A program made the position numbers and the translations under genes. 64,000 bases of DNA from Paenibacillus phoenicis (GTDB lineage: Bacteria > Bacillota > Bacilli > Paenibacillales > Paenibacillaceae). The DNA lies in the NCBI RefSeq assembly GCF_034718895.1, contig NZ_JAYERP010000001.1, forward strand, positions 1,984,001-2,048,000, in the 5' to 3' direction. Numbering within the stretch: the first letter of the stretch is position 1; each line of letters begins with the position of its first letter. Below, piece after piece: positions 35,737 through 45,437 of the stretch. The notes beneath the pieces were generated by a model. The model was not told the DNA's origin. It did not search any database and saw nothing but the letters and a program-made list of their open reading frames with translations.

Positions 35737-37983
35737 CTATGGCGAGTCCGAGGTCTCCTTCTCTCCGGCATCGTTCCCTTGATCGCCGCTGGTTGAGGCA
35801 TCCTCCACCTGCTCATCGTTGGACGAAGTTTCCTCCTTATCCGGCGGTTCCAGGGTAAGGATTACACGTCTGCCGCCGTTCTCGTTGACAACCTCCTGTG
35901 AGACGACGTAGCCTTCCCCATTCGCCGTAACCGGGATTTGAAGGACCGATAGTAACTCCAAGGCATCGCGCAGCGATTCGCCTTGCAGGTTTGGCACATT
36001 GATGTCCGATCCCTTCTCCGTAAGCAAGTAAACGAATTGCCCGGATTTGAGCGTCGTTCCCGCCTTCGGGAATTGGGAGATAATCGTATCCCCTTTCCCA
36101 TATGTTGCATAGGAAATGCGACTTGCCGACAGTTTGTCCTTGGCTTGTTGAACTGGCAACCCGCCGACATCCGGAACTTTTGGTCCCGAAGCCGCTGTCT
36201 TCGAGGAGTTACCGGACGCGCTGCCTTCGATTTTTTTCGGAACTCCCATATACTGCAGCGTTTGATTTACGATCTGCTTAAACACCGGAGCGGCGGCGGC
36301 CCCCCCGCCCAGTTCCGAGTCCTTGGGTTCGTCGATCAAGACGATAACCGCGATCTTCGGATCATCCACCGGCGCATAGCCGATAAATGAAACGACCTGT
36401 TTCGTGTAATCATATTGGCCGTTAACTACCTTTACTGCAGTCCCCGTCTTACCGGCAACCCGATACCCTTCGATGTAGGCGTGACGTCCCGTCCCGATCT
36501 TTTGGTCCGAGACCACCTGCTCCAAATAAGTTCCAACTTCTTTCGCTTTGTCGGGAGAGATCACCTGCTGAAGCACTTTAGGTTTGGTTTCCACCGTCTC
36601 CCCGGTTTGCGGATCGGTGATGGACTTGACGATATGCGGCTCCATCAGCTTGCCGCCATTCGCGATGGCCGATACCGCCACAATTTGCTGCAACGGCGTC
36701 ACAAGCAGCTTCCCGTGGCCGTATGACATCGCCGCAAAGTCAGCCTGCTGCACCGGATCCACGATCCCTTTGGATTCCCCCGGCAGCTCGATGCCCGTTT
36801 TTTTCCCGAATCCGAATTGATCGACGTACGTCTTCAGACGTTCCGGACCCAGCATCTCGTAACCCAGCTTGACGAAAGCGACGTTACTGGAGCGTTTCAC
36901 GCCTTCCAGATACGTGATCTCGCCCCAGCCGGAACGCTTCAAGTCGTGAATCGTTTGCCCCGGCACCCGGATGCTGCCGGATTTGTATGTAGCATTTGGA
37001 TTAAATAAGCCTTCCTGTACCGCCCCGGCCAAGGTCACGATTTTAAATGTGGAACCTGGCTCGTAAACGGATTTGATCGCGTGGTTATAGAAATTTTTCT
37101 GATCGACATCCGCCCAATATTCATTGGGGTTATAGGTCGGCATATTCGCCATGCCAAGGATTTCCATCGTCTTCGGATCGGCCGCAATCACCGTCATACT
37201 GATCGGCTGCAGCTGATCGTACGCTTCCTTCATCGCCTGCTCGATGTAGTACTGGATCGTGTAGTCAATCGTCAGCTTCAGGTTGTCTCCGTTCTTCGGC
37301 GGGTTATAAATTTCGCTGGCTTTCGGAATCTCAATTCCCCGGCCGTCCCGCTTGTACTCGAGTGAACCGTCAACGCCCTTGAGCTGCTCATCGAAGTAGG
37401 CTTCAATACCGGATACGGCTTTGCCTTCGCGGTCGATGTATCCCAAGACGTGGGAAGCCAAGCTTTGATTCGGATAATACCGCTTCTGATCCTTGATCAA
37501 GTAAATGCCGACGTCCTGCAGTTTGCTATGCTTTTCCTTCAGCTCGTCGATCAATGCCTGCACCTGATTCTTCAGGTCTTGATCAATCTTCCAGCCCTCG
37601 TTCCGGACCTCGCGTTGCGTATAGTACTCGCCGGACTCTTTTTTGGCATTGACGATTTTCCGGAGTTCACTTTCATCTTTACCGAGGACCTTGCCAAGCC
37701 CTTCAACTACCTCGTCCTGAAGGCCGTACTTGTTAATCAGTTCGGGATTGACGGCCACCGTGTAAGCCGGAGCATCCACCGCCAGGACGTCGCCGTTCCG
37801 GTCCGTGATCGTCCCCCTCGTTGCGGGCAGCAACTTTTTGGTCGACCACAGCTCCTCCGCATGCGCCTGCCAAAAGTCCGCTTGCACGACCTGCAGCCAA
37901 AACGCTCTACCGATCAATACAGCAAAAAAGAGGGTAATACATCCCCCTATCAGCAGTGTTCGAAGCTTTATTCGCTTGATCAT
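35737..37983 (-). CDS. pbpB: Penicillin-binding protein 2B, divisome transpeptidase with two PASTA domains
   Basis: A 748-residue class B PBP. The N-terminal helix is at about 9-28. The dimerisation domain follows, then the transpeptidase with GSTFK (about 313), SSN in KRSSNVAF and KTGTAVK. Two PASTA domains (from VPDVGGLPVQQAKDKL and VPNLQGESLRDALELL) and an acidic Glu/Asp/Ser tail end the protein. In B. subtilis PBP2B is the essential septal transpeptidase and partner of FtsL and DivIB. It lies 19 bases behind ftsL. Confidence 0.94.
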   Translation of the reverse strand: MIKRIKLRTLLIGGCITLFFAVLIGRAFWLQVVQADFWQAHAEELWSTKKLLPATRGTITDRNGDVLAVDAPAYTVAVNPELINKYGLQDEVVEGLGKVLGKDESELRKIVNAKKESGEYYTQREVRNEGWKIDQDLKNQVQALIDELKEKHSKLQDVGIYLIKDQKRYYPNQSLASHVLGYIDREGKAVSGIEAYFDEQLKGVDGSLEYKRDGRGIEIPKASEIYNPPKNGDNLKLTIDYTIQYYIEQAMKEAYDQLQPISMTVIAADPKTMEILGMANMPTYNPNEYWADVDQKNFYNHAIKSVYEPGSTFKIVTLAGAVQEGLFNPNATYKSGSIRVPGQTIHDLKRSGWGEITYLEGVKRSSNVAFVKLGYEMLGPERLKTYVDQFGFGKKTGIELPGESKGIVDPVQQADFAAMSYGHGKLLVTPLQQIVAVSAIANGGKLMEPHIVKSITDPQTGETVETKPKVLQQVISPDKAKEVGTYLEQVVSDQKIGTGRHAYIEGYRVAGKTGTAVKVVNGQYDYTKQVVSFIGYAPVDDPKIAVIVLIDEPKDSELGGGAAAAPVFKQIVNQTLQYMGVPKKIEGSASGNSSKTAASGPKVPDVGGLPVQQAKDKLSASRISYATYGKGDTIISQFPKAGTTLKSGQFVYLLTEKGSDINVPNLQGESLRDALELLSVLQIPVTANGEGYVVSQEVVNENGGRRVILTLEPPDKEETSSNDEQVEDASTSGDQGNDAGEKETSDSP

Positions 37984-38002
37984 GGCAAAACCTCTTTAGA
38001 CA

Positions 38003-38401
38003 TTATTTCTTGGCCGTTTCAACGCCATCTGCCGGTACATTCACATGAAAACCTTCTACCTCCGGCTGAACATAACCGAGCTCCTTCGCCTTCTCCGGAA
38101 TTTGCTCCTCCAGCTTTTCCTTTTGGATGCTTAGTTCCTTCACTTCCGCGTTGATCGCTTGAATGTCCGTATTCAAATTAAACATTTGGCGCTTAATGTT
38201 GTAAAGTGACACATTTTGCCATAACAACCCGCCCATCACGGCCACGCAAAAAATAACCGTCATCATATACAGCAACTTCTCACGAACCGGCAACGGCGAA
38301 CGGCGGGTTACCACCTTCGTTGTTTCCCGATAACGCTGCGGTTGATAGCTGCGTTCCGCTTGCTTCTCCTTGACTGCCAGATTCCCACGCGTATAAGCCA
38401 T
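38003..38401 (-). CDS. ftsL: Cell division protein FtsL
   Basis: A 132-residue bitopic protein with a basic cytoplasmic half, one transmembrane helix (about 44-63) and a leucine-zipper-like extracellular coiled coil (LNTDIQAINAEVKELSIQKE). It forms a complex with DivIB and DivIC. The ATG directly follows the rsmH stop (TAAATG). Sequence conservation in this family is low, so position between rsmH and pbpB is the main support. Confidence 0.9.
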   Translation of the reverse strand: MAYTRGNLAVKEKQAERSYQPQRYRETTKVVTRRSPLPVREKLLYMMTVIFCVAVMGGLLWQNVSLYNIKRQMFNLNTDIQAINAEVKELSIQKEKLEEQIPEKAKELGYVQPEVEGFHVNVPADGVETAKK

Positions 38402-39376
38402 TTACGATACCTCCACACCGGTTTGCAATTTCTCCGCCACGCGTAATTTCGCGGAACGGGCCCTCGGATTGTCAGCCAACTCCTGCTCCGACGGAACGAT
38501 TGGTTTCCGGTTGATTAATTTAAGTGATCCTTTGCCGCCGCACACGCACATCGGAAAATCGGGCGGGCAAGTACATTTCTCCACATAGCTGGCAAAGATT
38601 TGCTTACAGATTCGGTCCTCCAACGAGTGGAAGGTGATGACCGAAACCCGTCCTTCCGGCGCCAAACAACGGATGGCCGCATGCAGCCCTTCTTCGAATG
38701 CGCCCAGCTCATCGTTAACCGCGATGCGCAATGCCTGAAAGCTGCGCTTCGCTGGGTGGCCCCCCGTACGCCTTGCAGCCGCCGGGATGCCCTCCTTGAT
38801 CAGCTCGACGAGCTGCCCCGTCGTTTCGATCGGCTCCTGTGCTCGCCGGTCTGCAATGACCTTGGCGATCCGCCTGGAAAATTTCTCCTCGCCGTATTGG
38901 AACAAAATACGAGCAATTTCGCGTTCCGGCCACGTATTTACGATCTCCCGAGCCGTCAATGCGGCCGATTGATCCATCCGCATATCGAGCGGCGCGTCCG
39001 CGTTATAGCTAAACCCCCGCTCCCCTTCGTCAAACTGAGGGGAGGAAACACCGAGGTCGAACAATACGCCGTCCACCTGGGGAACCCCGTTTAGCTGCGG
39101 CACCCCTTCGATCTCCCGCAGTTTTTGCTCGATGTAGCGGAAATTGCTTTTTACCAAAGTTAACTTGTCCGCATAGGCTGCGAGCCGCTCCTTGGCATTG
39201 TCCAGCGCCCAGTCGTCCTGGTCGAAAGCGATCAGCCTTCCCCCTGGACCTAGCTTGGATAAGATGACGGAGCTGTGGCCGCCGCCTCCCAGCGTACAAT
39301 CCACATAAATGCCGTCCGGCTTGATGCGCAGCCCTTCTGTCGCTTCTTCTTTGAGTACCGTGATGTGATGGAACAA
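38402..39376 (-). CDS. rsmH: 16S rRNA m4C1402 methyltransferase RsmH (MraW)
   Basis: A 324-residue SAM-dependent methyltransferase that N4-methylates C1402 in the ribosomal P site. The motif [16 protein letters not shown] (about 24-39) is the SAM loop. [19 protein letters not shown] and [14 protein letters not shown] are family signatures. A CxC/CxxC-like cysteine group ([15 protein letters not shown]) near residue 285 is typical. It is the second gene of the dcw operon, 53 bases behind mraZ. Confidence 0.97.
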   Translation of the reverse strand: MFHHITVLKEEATEGLRIKPDGIYVDCTLGGGGHSSVILSKLGPGGRLIAFDQDDWALDNAKERLAAYADKLTLVKSNFRYIEQKLREIEGVPQLNGVPQVDGVLFDLGVSSPQFDEGERGFSYNADAPLDMRMDQSAALTAREIVNTWPEREIARILFQYGEEKFSRRIAKVIADRRAQEPIETTGQLVELIKEGIPAAARRTGGHPAKRSFQALRIAVNDELGAFEEGLHAAIRCLAPEGRVSVITFHSLEDRICKQIFASYVEKCTCPPDFPMCVCGGKGSLKLINRKPIVPSEQELADNPRARSAKLRVAEKLQTGVEVS

Positions 39377-39429
39377 GACTTACGCCCCCAAACCTGAATT
39401 CATTTGACTAGCTTAAAGAATAACTCCTT

Positions 39430-39867
39430 CTAAAGATCGAAGTTGAAATCCACCAGCTTCTCAGCAATTTCGTTAAACGTATCTTCCGACTGCTGGAAGT
39501 ATTGCTCCCACGTGTCTTTGCTCCAAATTTCCACGCGATTCGACACGCCTAAAACAACGCAATCCTTCTCCAGCTTGGCATACTGCCGTAAATTACTTGG
39601 CAAGTTTACCCTTCCCTGTTTATCCCATTCACATTCGGTTGCACCCGAGAAAAAGAAGCGGGTAAACGCACGGGCGTCGGATTTCATCAGTGGCAAAGCC
39701 TTCAGCTTCTGTTCCAGCACTTCCCATTCCTGCATCGGATAAACGAAAAGACACTGGTCCAAGCCGCGGGTAACCACGAAAGAGCTGCCGAGGAGTTCAC
39801 GAAACTTAGCCGGAATAATAATCCGGCCTTTATCGTCAATGCTATGTTGGAACTCCCCCATAAACAT
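39430..39867 (-). CDS. mraZ: Transcriptional regulator MraZ
   Basis: A 145-residue protein with two AbrB-like SpoVT-MraZ repeats ([21 protein letters not shown] and the second around [19 protein letters not shown], each split here in evidence by position 3-25 and 76-98). MraZ forms ring-shaped oligomers and represses or tunes its own dcw operon. Four candidate operator boxes lie just upstream (39885-39921). The start is ATG 39867 behind AAGGAGTGAG. Confidence 0.96.
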   Translation of the reverse strand: MFMGEFQHSIDDKGRIIIPAKFRELLGSSFVVTRGLDQCLFVYPMQEWEVLEQKLKALPLMKSDARAFTRFFFSGATECEWDKQGRVNLPSNLRQYAKLEKDCVVLGVSNRVEIWSKDTWEQYFQQSEDTFNEIAEKLVDFNFDL

Positions 39868-39884
39868 TGGTGACTCACTCCTTA

Positions 39885-39921
39885 CCTCTTTCCCCCACTT
39901 TGCACCACTTTACACCACTGT
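39885..39921 (-). promoter_or_regulatory. Four MraZ boxes upstream of mraZ
   Basis: On the minus strand the heptamers ACAGTGG (39921-39915), AAAGTGG (39911-39905), AAAGTGG (39901-39895) and AAAGAGG (39891-39885) recur with an exact 10-bp period. This fits the AAAGTG-N4 direct repeats described for MraZ in Firmicutes and Mollicutes and the 10-bp phased TGGGN repeats of E. coli. The last box overlaps the ribosome binding region. Confidence 0.8.
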
Positions 39922-40055
39922 GATATGTAACTATTCCACACTGAACGAGAAAATCCTTCTCTGGTTCAAAATTTTTTTGACAGGCGGTTGGTGGGAAGGA
40001 GGTATTACTTTAGGGCTGCAACCGCGGTTGACGCTTCGTTCGGCGCTAAATAAGC

Positions 40056-40105
40056 AGCAAAAAGGACTATCCCGGCAGATTTGATCTGCCTCAGATAGTC
40101 CTTTA
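40056..40105. terminator. Long nested hairpin, probable terminator behind ahcY
   Basis: AAAGGACTATC (40061-40071) pairs perfectly with GATAGTCCTTT (40094-40104), and GGCAGAT/ATCTGCC (40074-40090) forms an inner stem. The minus-strand reading ends in TCCTTTTTGC. It lies about 300 bases behind ahcY, beyond repeat array 2, so the array would be part of the ahcY 3' transcript. Confidence 0.7.
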
Positions 40106-40163
40106 TTGGTGTGTTAACAGTAAAAAGTACCTTTATTTTATTGAACAATCCGCAGTTTCAGCG

Positions 40164-40380
40164 AATTAACAGGATTTTGTACCGTTATTTTCGGTGAAAT
40201 CACCCGACTTCGCCCAATCCGGCAAAATTAGCGGTAGGATTTACCGTTAATCATCGTCTAGCGGCGGATAAGTAACAATTAGCGGTACGATTTACCGTTA
40301 ATTATCGTCTCCCGGCGAACACGCATCAATTTACAGCGGCCGTAGCGTTTCACCGTAACGCCTGTCCACCGGCGATCGAG
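40164..40380. repeat. Intergenic array 2: AATTAGCGGTA modules, 51-bp period
   Basis: Modules that begin AATTAGCGGTAnGATTTACC and continue GTTAATnATCGTCT start at 40226 and 40277. A more diverged copy starts at 40328, giving a period of 51 bp. A still weaker copy starts at 40164. The 535-base gap between ahcY and mraZ holds this array, the hairpin at 40056-40105 and the MraZ boxes, but no gene. Confidence 0.8.
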
Positions 40381-40402
40381 CTGTAATCACCGCTGCGACG
40401 AA

Positions 40403-41671
40403 TTAATGCTCCTGCCAGCTATCCAGGTAAGCGCGTTGCTCAGCGGACAGCGTATCGATGTTCACGCCGAGGCTTTCCAGTTTGAAGCGGGCCACTTGCT
40501 CGTCCAGCTCATAAGGGACGTTAACAACCGTTTTCCCGATTTCCTTATAACGGTCATTCACGTATTTCAAGGACAACGCCTGCAGCGCAAACGTCATGTC
40601 CATGATTTCGGCCGGATGTCCGTCGCCGGCGGCCAAGTTCACCAGACGGCCTTCGGCGAGCAGGTACATTTTGCGTCCGTCCTTCAACTGATATTCCTCA
40701 ATGTTCTTGCGCACGGTGCGAACCGAAACCGAACGCTCCGCAAGCTCAGGCTTGTTGACTTCCACGTCGAAGTGGCCGGCATTGGACAGAATCGCGCCGT
40801 CCTTCATCACATCATAATGCTCGCCGCGAATCACGTCGCGGTTGCCGGTCACAGTGACGAAGAAATCGCCGATCTTCGCCGCTTCCAGCATCGGCATCAC
40901 TTGGAAGCCGTCCATCACGGCTTCCACCGCTTTGATCGCGTCAACTTCGGTAACAACGACGTTAGCGCCAAGGCCTTTGGCCCGCATCGCCACGCCTTTG
41001 CCGCACCAGCCGTAGCCGACAACCACGACGGTTTTCCCAGCAACGACCAGATTCGTCGTCCGGTTAATTCCGTCCCACACCGATTGGCCGGTGCCGTAGC
41101 GGTTGTCGAACAAGTATTTGCAATAAGCATCATTTACTGCAACCATTGGGAATTTCAGCTGGCCTTCCTTGTCCATCGCTTTCAGGCGCAAAATCCCGGT
41201 GGTCGTCTCTTCAGCGCCGCCCCGCACATTCTCCAGCAAATCCTGACGTTCCGAGTGCAAGATCGTAACCAAATCACCGCCATCGTCGATGATCAGATCC
41301 GGCTTCGTCTCCAGCGCTTTAATTAACAACGCCTTATATTCTTCCGGTTCAGGATTATATTTGGCATAAACGGTGATGCCATCTTCAACGAGTGCAGCAC
41401 AAACATCGTCCTGCGTCGACAGCGGATTGCTGCCGGTAATCGTCACTTCCGCCCCACCGGCTTGGATAACTTTAGCCAAGTAGGCCGTTTTGGCTTCCAA
41501 ATGAAGCGAGATGGTCACTTTCAGTCCTTTAAAAGGCTGCTCCGCCTCAAATTGCTTCCGAATCCGGTTCAGCACCGGCATGTGGGCTTCCACCCAATCG
41601 ATCTTCAAATGCCCCTCCGGCGCAAGCTTCAAGTCGGTAATGATGCTGTTCTGAATCGCTAACGAACTCAT
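40403..41671 (-). CDS. ahcY: Adenosylhomocysteinase (S-adenosylhomocysteine hydrolase)
   Basis: A 422-residue NAD-dependent enzyme that splits S-adenosylhomocysteine to homocysteine and adenosine, clearing the inhibitor left by methyltransferases. [19 protein letters not shown] near 212-230 is the NAD-binding loop, [18 protein letters not shown] holds active-site residues, and the C-terminal region ends in a Tyr/Lys-containing tail. The length and the GYGWCGKG wording fit the shorter archaeal/Thermotoga-like form. The AGGAGGAG ribosome binding site includes the bshC stop codon, so the two genes form an operon. B. subtilis uses the Pfs/LuxS route instead. Confidence 0.93.
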   Translation of the reverse strand: MSSLAIQNSIITDLKLAPEGHLKIDWVEAHMPVLNRIRKQFEAEQPFKGLKVTISLHLEAKTAYLAKVIQAGGAEVTITGSNPLSTQDDVCAALVEDGITVYAKYNPEPEEYKALLIKALETKPDLIIDDGGDLVTILHSERQDLLENVRGGAEETTTGILRLKAMDKEGQLKFPMVAVNDAYCKYLFDNRYGTGQSVWDGINRTTNLVVAGKTVVVVGYGWCGKGVAMRAKGLGANVVVTEVDAIKAVEAVMDGFQVMPMLEAAKIGDFFVTVTGNRDVIRGEHYDVMKDGAILSNAGHFDVEVNKPELAERSVSVRTVRKNIEEYQLKDGRKMYLLAEGRLVNLAAGDGHPAEIMDMTFALQALSLKYVNDRYKEIGKTVVNVPYELDEQVARFKLESLGVNIDTLSAEQRAYLDSWQEH

Positions 41672-41683
41672 AAATGTCTCCTC

Positions 41684-43321
41684 CTATAAATAGATGATTC
41701 GATGTTTGCCAGTTAACTCATAAGGGATATTCATCAGGCCTTCGATCCAATCCGTCCCATATCGATTTAATGCATCAAAGAGATTGTAAACTCTCTCCTG
41801 CGGCTTGCTTAGAGGGAATAGCGAGAGTTGAATCCGGTCGAAATGGCGTAAGCCGGTCTCATGAATTTTCTCCAACGCATCCTTCGCCTTGCCGCGCAAA
41901 TACTCGATTTGGCCGATGATCTTGTCTCGGTTCACCGCCCCGAGTCTGGACAAATCGCTTTGAACTCCTGCCAGCTCCTCAATGAGCGGATTGTATAGCT
42001 CTCCAAACGCAGCGATGACCTCATCAAACCGCTTGTCGACCGGCATCCGCTCCTGCGCCGCAAGCCAAGCTCCACGTCTGCGGCGGAAGCCTTCGGCATC
42101 CTTCACATCATCCCAGCTGAGCTGATATTTCTGCATATACTTTTGCACGGTTCGATCTACCACCGTAAAAGCTTCCCGTGCCAGCAGCAGTGGCATTTTC
42201 AGCCCAAGCTTATGAAACGCCTTGCGCGTCAGCCCCCAGTAAGCAATTTCGCCGGGGCCGAGAACCGAGCCAAGGACGGGAAGCAAACTGTCCTGCATCA
42301 AGGGGCGAGTTAACACATTATTGCTGAACCGCTCCGGATGCTCCCGCAGCTCGGCGAGCAGCTCGTCAGCCGTAAAGGAGACTTTGCCCTTGCGGTCTTC
42401 GAAGCGCCCTTCCTGTTTAAACAACAGCAGCCGTTCATGTTCATTAATATAGAACAAATTCGCTCCATTTTCGGCCACTTCAGCCGAAGGTTCAAATCCC
42501 AAGCCCGCCAAATCCCGTACCGTTTCGTGGTAAGCCGATTCCAGCTCATCATTGTGGCGAATCATTTGCTCAAACACCGGTACTTCCAGCCGGCGCAACT
42601 CAGGATCTGACGAGTCCAGCAGCACCAGTCCGTATTTTCCAAACAAAGCTCCCATCAGCTTGGCAAAAGCTGCCGTCAAGTTATCCGCATCCGCTGACGA
42701 GCTTCGTGCCAAGTCCAGGAGCGCCGCCTTATGCTCGCTGTCGGGCAACAGCTGCTCCAGCTCTGAAATGGCCTTGTCCCACGCCTCGGACGTCACCTTC
42801 GTGAAGCTGACCGGCAGCCGGTCCATGCTGCCGCGGTGCATGCGAATCCGACGCACCTGTAAATCCGGCGCCAACACATAGGTGTGATTGACCTCATCCC
42901 AGTCGTGATCCTCGCCGGCAATCCAGAACACCGGCACCACCGGACGATTTAACCGGGCCGAAGCGGCCTTCGCCGCTTTGAGGATGGTCACGGCTTTATA
43001 GATCACGAGCAGCGGCCCGGTGAATAACCCGCTTTGCTGCCCGCCGACAATCACCGCCGTCCCCGGCTGCTCGAGTTGATCGATCGCCTGTTCAACGGCC
43101 GGGGACGGGTTATATTGTCTGTTATATTCACGAAGTCGGGCAGCGACTGCCTTCCGACTTATGCGCGTATGCTCTGATTGATCAAGCCATGCGACTCGTT
43201 CAGCCCAGCTGTTGGCCTCCGCCGGGTCGCTCTCATACAATTGCTGAACCGTAGCAAACTGATTGACGTATACTTCAGCCAGCGGCCCCACAAATGAAAG
43301 TTGCTCTTGAACGACATTCAT
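41684..43321 (-). CDS. bshC: BshC, bacillithiol synthase (cysteine-adding enzyme)
   Basis: A 545-residue protein. The ATG at 43321 follows GACAGGAGG; the in-frame ATG at 43348 lies before that site. BshC joins cysteine to GlcN-malate, the last step to bacillithiol, the main thiol of many Bacillales. Motifs are VIVGGQQSGLFTGPLLVIYK near 100-120 and PVFWIAGEDHDWDEVNH, with a long coiled coil near the C-terminus (DLSRLGAVNRDKIIGQIEYL). In B. subtilis bshC also sits near mraZ. It is coupled to ahcY. Confidence 0.95.
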   Translation of the reverse strand: MNVVQEQLSFVGPLAEVYVNQFATVQQLYESDPAEANSWAERVAWLDQSEHTRISRKAVAARLREYNRQYNPSPAVEQAIDQLEQPGTAVIVGGQQSGLFTGPLLVIYKAVTILKAAKAASARLNRPVVPVFWIAGEDHDWDEVNHTYVLAPDLQVRRIRMHRGSMDRLPVSFTKVTSEAWDKAISELEQLLPDSEHKAALLDLARSSSADADNLTAAFAKLMGALFGKYGLVLLDSSDPELRRLEVPVFEQMIRHNDELESAYHETVRDLAGLGFEPSAEVAENGANLFYINEHERLLLFKQEGRFEDRKGKVSFTADELLAELREHPERFSNNVLTRPLMQDSLLPVLGSVLGPGEIAYWGLTRKAFHKLGLKMPLLLAREAFTVVDRTVQKYMQKYQLSWDDVKDAEGFRRRRGAWLAAQERMPVDKRFDEVIAAFGELYNPLIEELAGVQSDLSRLGAVNRDKIIGQIEYLRGKAKDALEKIHETGLRHFDRIQLSLFPLSKPQERVYNLFDALNRYGTDWIEGLMNIPYELTGKHRIIYL

Positions 43322-43438
43322 CAGTTTGCGTCCTCCTGTCTGCATCAAAACCTTCCTTGATTGTAACGGATGTCCTACCGCTCCGTCAAAGAAATCCTTA
43401 CTTTTGCTAAACCTCTAACTTTCCGTAATGATCAGGCG

Positions 43439-43481
43439 CAAAAAAAAACTCCCGCAACCGTCATGAACGGCTGCGGGAGTT
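43439..43481 (-). terminator. Terminator of the opp operon
   Basis: Minus-strand ACTCCCGCAGCCGT (43480-43467) pairs with ACGGTTGCGGGAGT (43462-43449) around a TCAT loop, then nine T. It stands 12 bases behind oppF. Confidence 0.95.
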
Positions 43482-43492
43482 CGCAGAATCGA

Positions 43493-44434
43493 TCAACCTT
43501 TTTTCGGCATGGAGACGAAATGTCCTTTAGACACTTCAACCAGCTCGGAGTTCTCCAAGTCGTACAAACCTCCGCTGGCAACCCCTTCTTTGCCGATTGG
43601 ACCGCTGGTGGTATCCTCCAGAACAATCCGTTTCTTGTTAGCTTCAATTTCCGGATCCGGGATCGGAATCGCGGACAGGAGCGTTTTTGTATAAGGGTGC
43701 ATCGGGTTGGCATACAACTCTTCGCTGTCTGCCAGCTCCACGATCCGGCCCAGATACATCACGGCCACACGGTCACTGATATGCTTCACCATGGACAAGT
43801 CGTGCGCGATAAACAGATACGTTAATCCGAGACGGTCCTGAAGATCCTCAAGCAGGTTGACAACCTGTGCCTGAATGGATACGTCCAGCGCCGAAATCGG
43901 TTCGTCACAGATGATGAACTTCGGATTCACCGCCAGCGCACGGGCAATCCCGATCCGTTGGCGCTGACCGCCGGAGAATTCGTGCGGATAACGGGTTGCA
44001 TGGTCCGGGTTCAAACCAACCATATCCAGCAATTCTTCAACCCGTTTCTTGCGTTCTGCTTTAGATCCGGCCAAACCGTGAATATCCAGCGCTTCCCCGA
44101 TGATATCCGTAACGGTAAACCGCGGATTCAGCGATGCATACGGATCCTGGAAGATCATCTGCATGTCGCGGCGCATCGCTTTCATTTTCTTCGGCGGCAA
44201 TTTGCTGATGTCCACGCCGTTGAAGCGAACGCTGCCAGCCGTCGGCTCGTACAAACGAAGAATCGTACGGCCCGCGGTCGATTTACCGCAGCCCGATTCG
44301 CCAACGAGGCCAAGCGTTTCGCCTTCGGCAATCGAGAAGCTGATGTCGTTGACCGCCTTCAGTACGTTACCGCCGCCAACGTTAAAGTATTTTTTCAAGC
44401 CTTCAACTTCAATTAGAGTTTTGCCTTTGCTCAT
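43493..44434 (-). CDS. oppF: Oligopeptide ABC transporter ATP-binding protein OppF
   Basis: A 313-residue ABC ATPase. Walker [12 protein letters not shown] is near residue 41, the signature [17 protein letters not shown] near 155 and Walker [14 protein letters not shown] near 175. The C-terminal oligopeptide extension ([18 protein letters not shown]) is present. It pairs with OppD to drive peptide import. The ATG overlaps the oppD stop by four bases (ATGA). Confidence 0.95.
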   Translation of the reverse strand: MSKGKTLIEVEGLKKYFNVGGGNVLKAVNDISFSIAEGETLGLVGESGCGKSTAGRTILRLYEPTAGSVRFNGVDISKLPPKKMKAMRRDMQMIFQDPYASLNPRFTVTDIIGEALDIHGLAGSKAERKKRVEELLDMVGLNPDHATRYPHEFSGGQRQRIGIARALAVNPKFIICDEPISALDVSIQAQVVNLLEDLQDRLGLTYLFIAHDLSMVKHISDRVAVMYLGRIVELADSEELYANPMHPYTKTLLSAIPIPDPEIEANKKRIVLEDTTSGPIGKEGVASGGLYDLENSELVEVSKGHFVSMPKKG

Positions 44435-45429
44435 GACGACTGTACCTCCTTGGCCATCGGATGAAGATCCCAGCAGCGGGCTGTATGCGTTTCGCTAAAT
44501 ACAGTCGCGCCTGGGTCGATGCGTTCGCAAATCTTCATCGCTTGGTCGCAACGAGCGGCGAATGGGCAACCAATCGGCGGCTTGATCAAATCCGGCGGTG
44601 TACCGATAATCGGAATCAGCGGTTCGCCCTTCTTCTGATCCAAACGCGGCATCGAACGCAGCAAACCTTTGGTGTATGGATGCTGCGGGTTTTTGAAGAT
44701 CTCCCACTTCGTTCCGGTCTCCACCACTTCACCGGCATACATGACGATGACGCGATCACACATGCCGGCTACGACGCCAAGGTCATGGGTGATCAAAATG
44801 ATGGAGGTGCCCAGCCGGGATTGCATCTCTTTCATGACGTCCATGATTTGAGCCTGAATCGTCACGTCGAGCGCCGTTGTTGGTTCGTCAGCGATCAACA
44901 GCGCAGGCCGGCAGGCAAGTGCGATGGCGATCATGGCGCGTTGCCGCATCCCCCCGGAGAATTCGTGTGGATATTGGTTAAAGCGGGCTTCTGCATTTTT
45001 GATGCCTACAAGCTTAAGCATCTCGATAGCCTGTTTCTTCGCTTCGCCCGCTGACATTTTCTGATGTTTGATTAATACTTCAGTGATTTGTCGGCCTACT
45101 TTGATCGTAGGATTCAAGGAGGTCATCGGGTCCTGAAATATCATGCCAATATCTTTCCCGCGGATCGATTCCATTTGCTTGTCGCTTTTCTTCAAAAGGT
45201 CTTGCCCTTGGAAAATAATTTCACCTTGCTTAATGATGGAAGGAGGAGACGGAATCAGGCGCATAATCGTTTGGGCCGTGACGCTCTTGCCGCTGCCGGA
45301 TTCGCCGACGATCGCAACCGTTTCACCTTTCCCCACTTCAAAGTTCATGCCGCGGACGGCCTTCACTTCTCCACCTTTGACTTGGAAGGAAACATGCAAA
45401 TCTTTAACTTGTAAAATCGGCTCCATCAT
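44431..45429 (-). CDS. oppD: Oligopeptide ABC transporter ATP-binding protein OppD
   Basis: A 332-residue ABC ATPase. Walker [13 protein letters not shown] is near residue 41, the signature [17 protein letters not shown] near 157 and Walker [14 protein letters not shown] near 177. The C-terminal cysteine-containing segment ([18 protein letters not shown]) typical of OppD/DppD carries an iron-sulfur site in some homologues. It is 8 bases behind oppC. Confidence 0.95.
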   Translation of the reverse strand: MMEPILQVKDLHVSFQVKGGEVKAVRGMNFEVGKGETVAIVGESGSGKSVTAQTIMRLIPSPPSIIKQGEIIFQGQDLLKKSDKQMESIRGKDIGMIFQDPMTSLNPTIKVGRQITEVLIKHQKMSAGEAKKQAIEMLKLVGIKNAEARFNQYPHEFSGGMRQRAMIAIALACRPALLIADEPTTALDVTIQAQIMDVMKEMQSRLGTSIILITHDLGVVAGMCDRVIVMYAGEVVETGTKWEIFKNPQHPYTKGLLRSMPRLDQKKGEPLIPIIGTPPDLIKPPIGCPFAARCDQAMKICERIDPGATVFSETHTARCWDLHPMAKEVQSS

Positions 45430-45437
45430 TCCACCTC

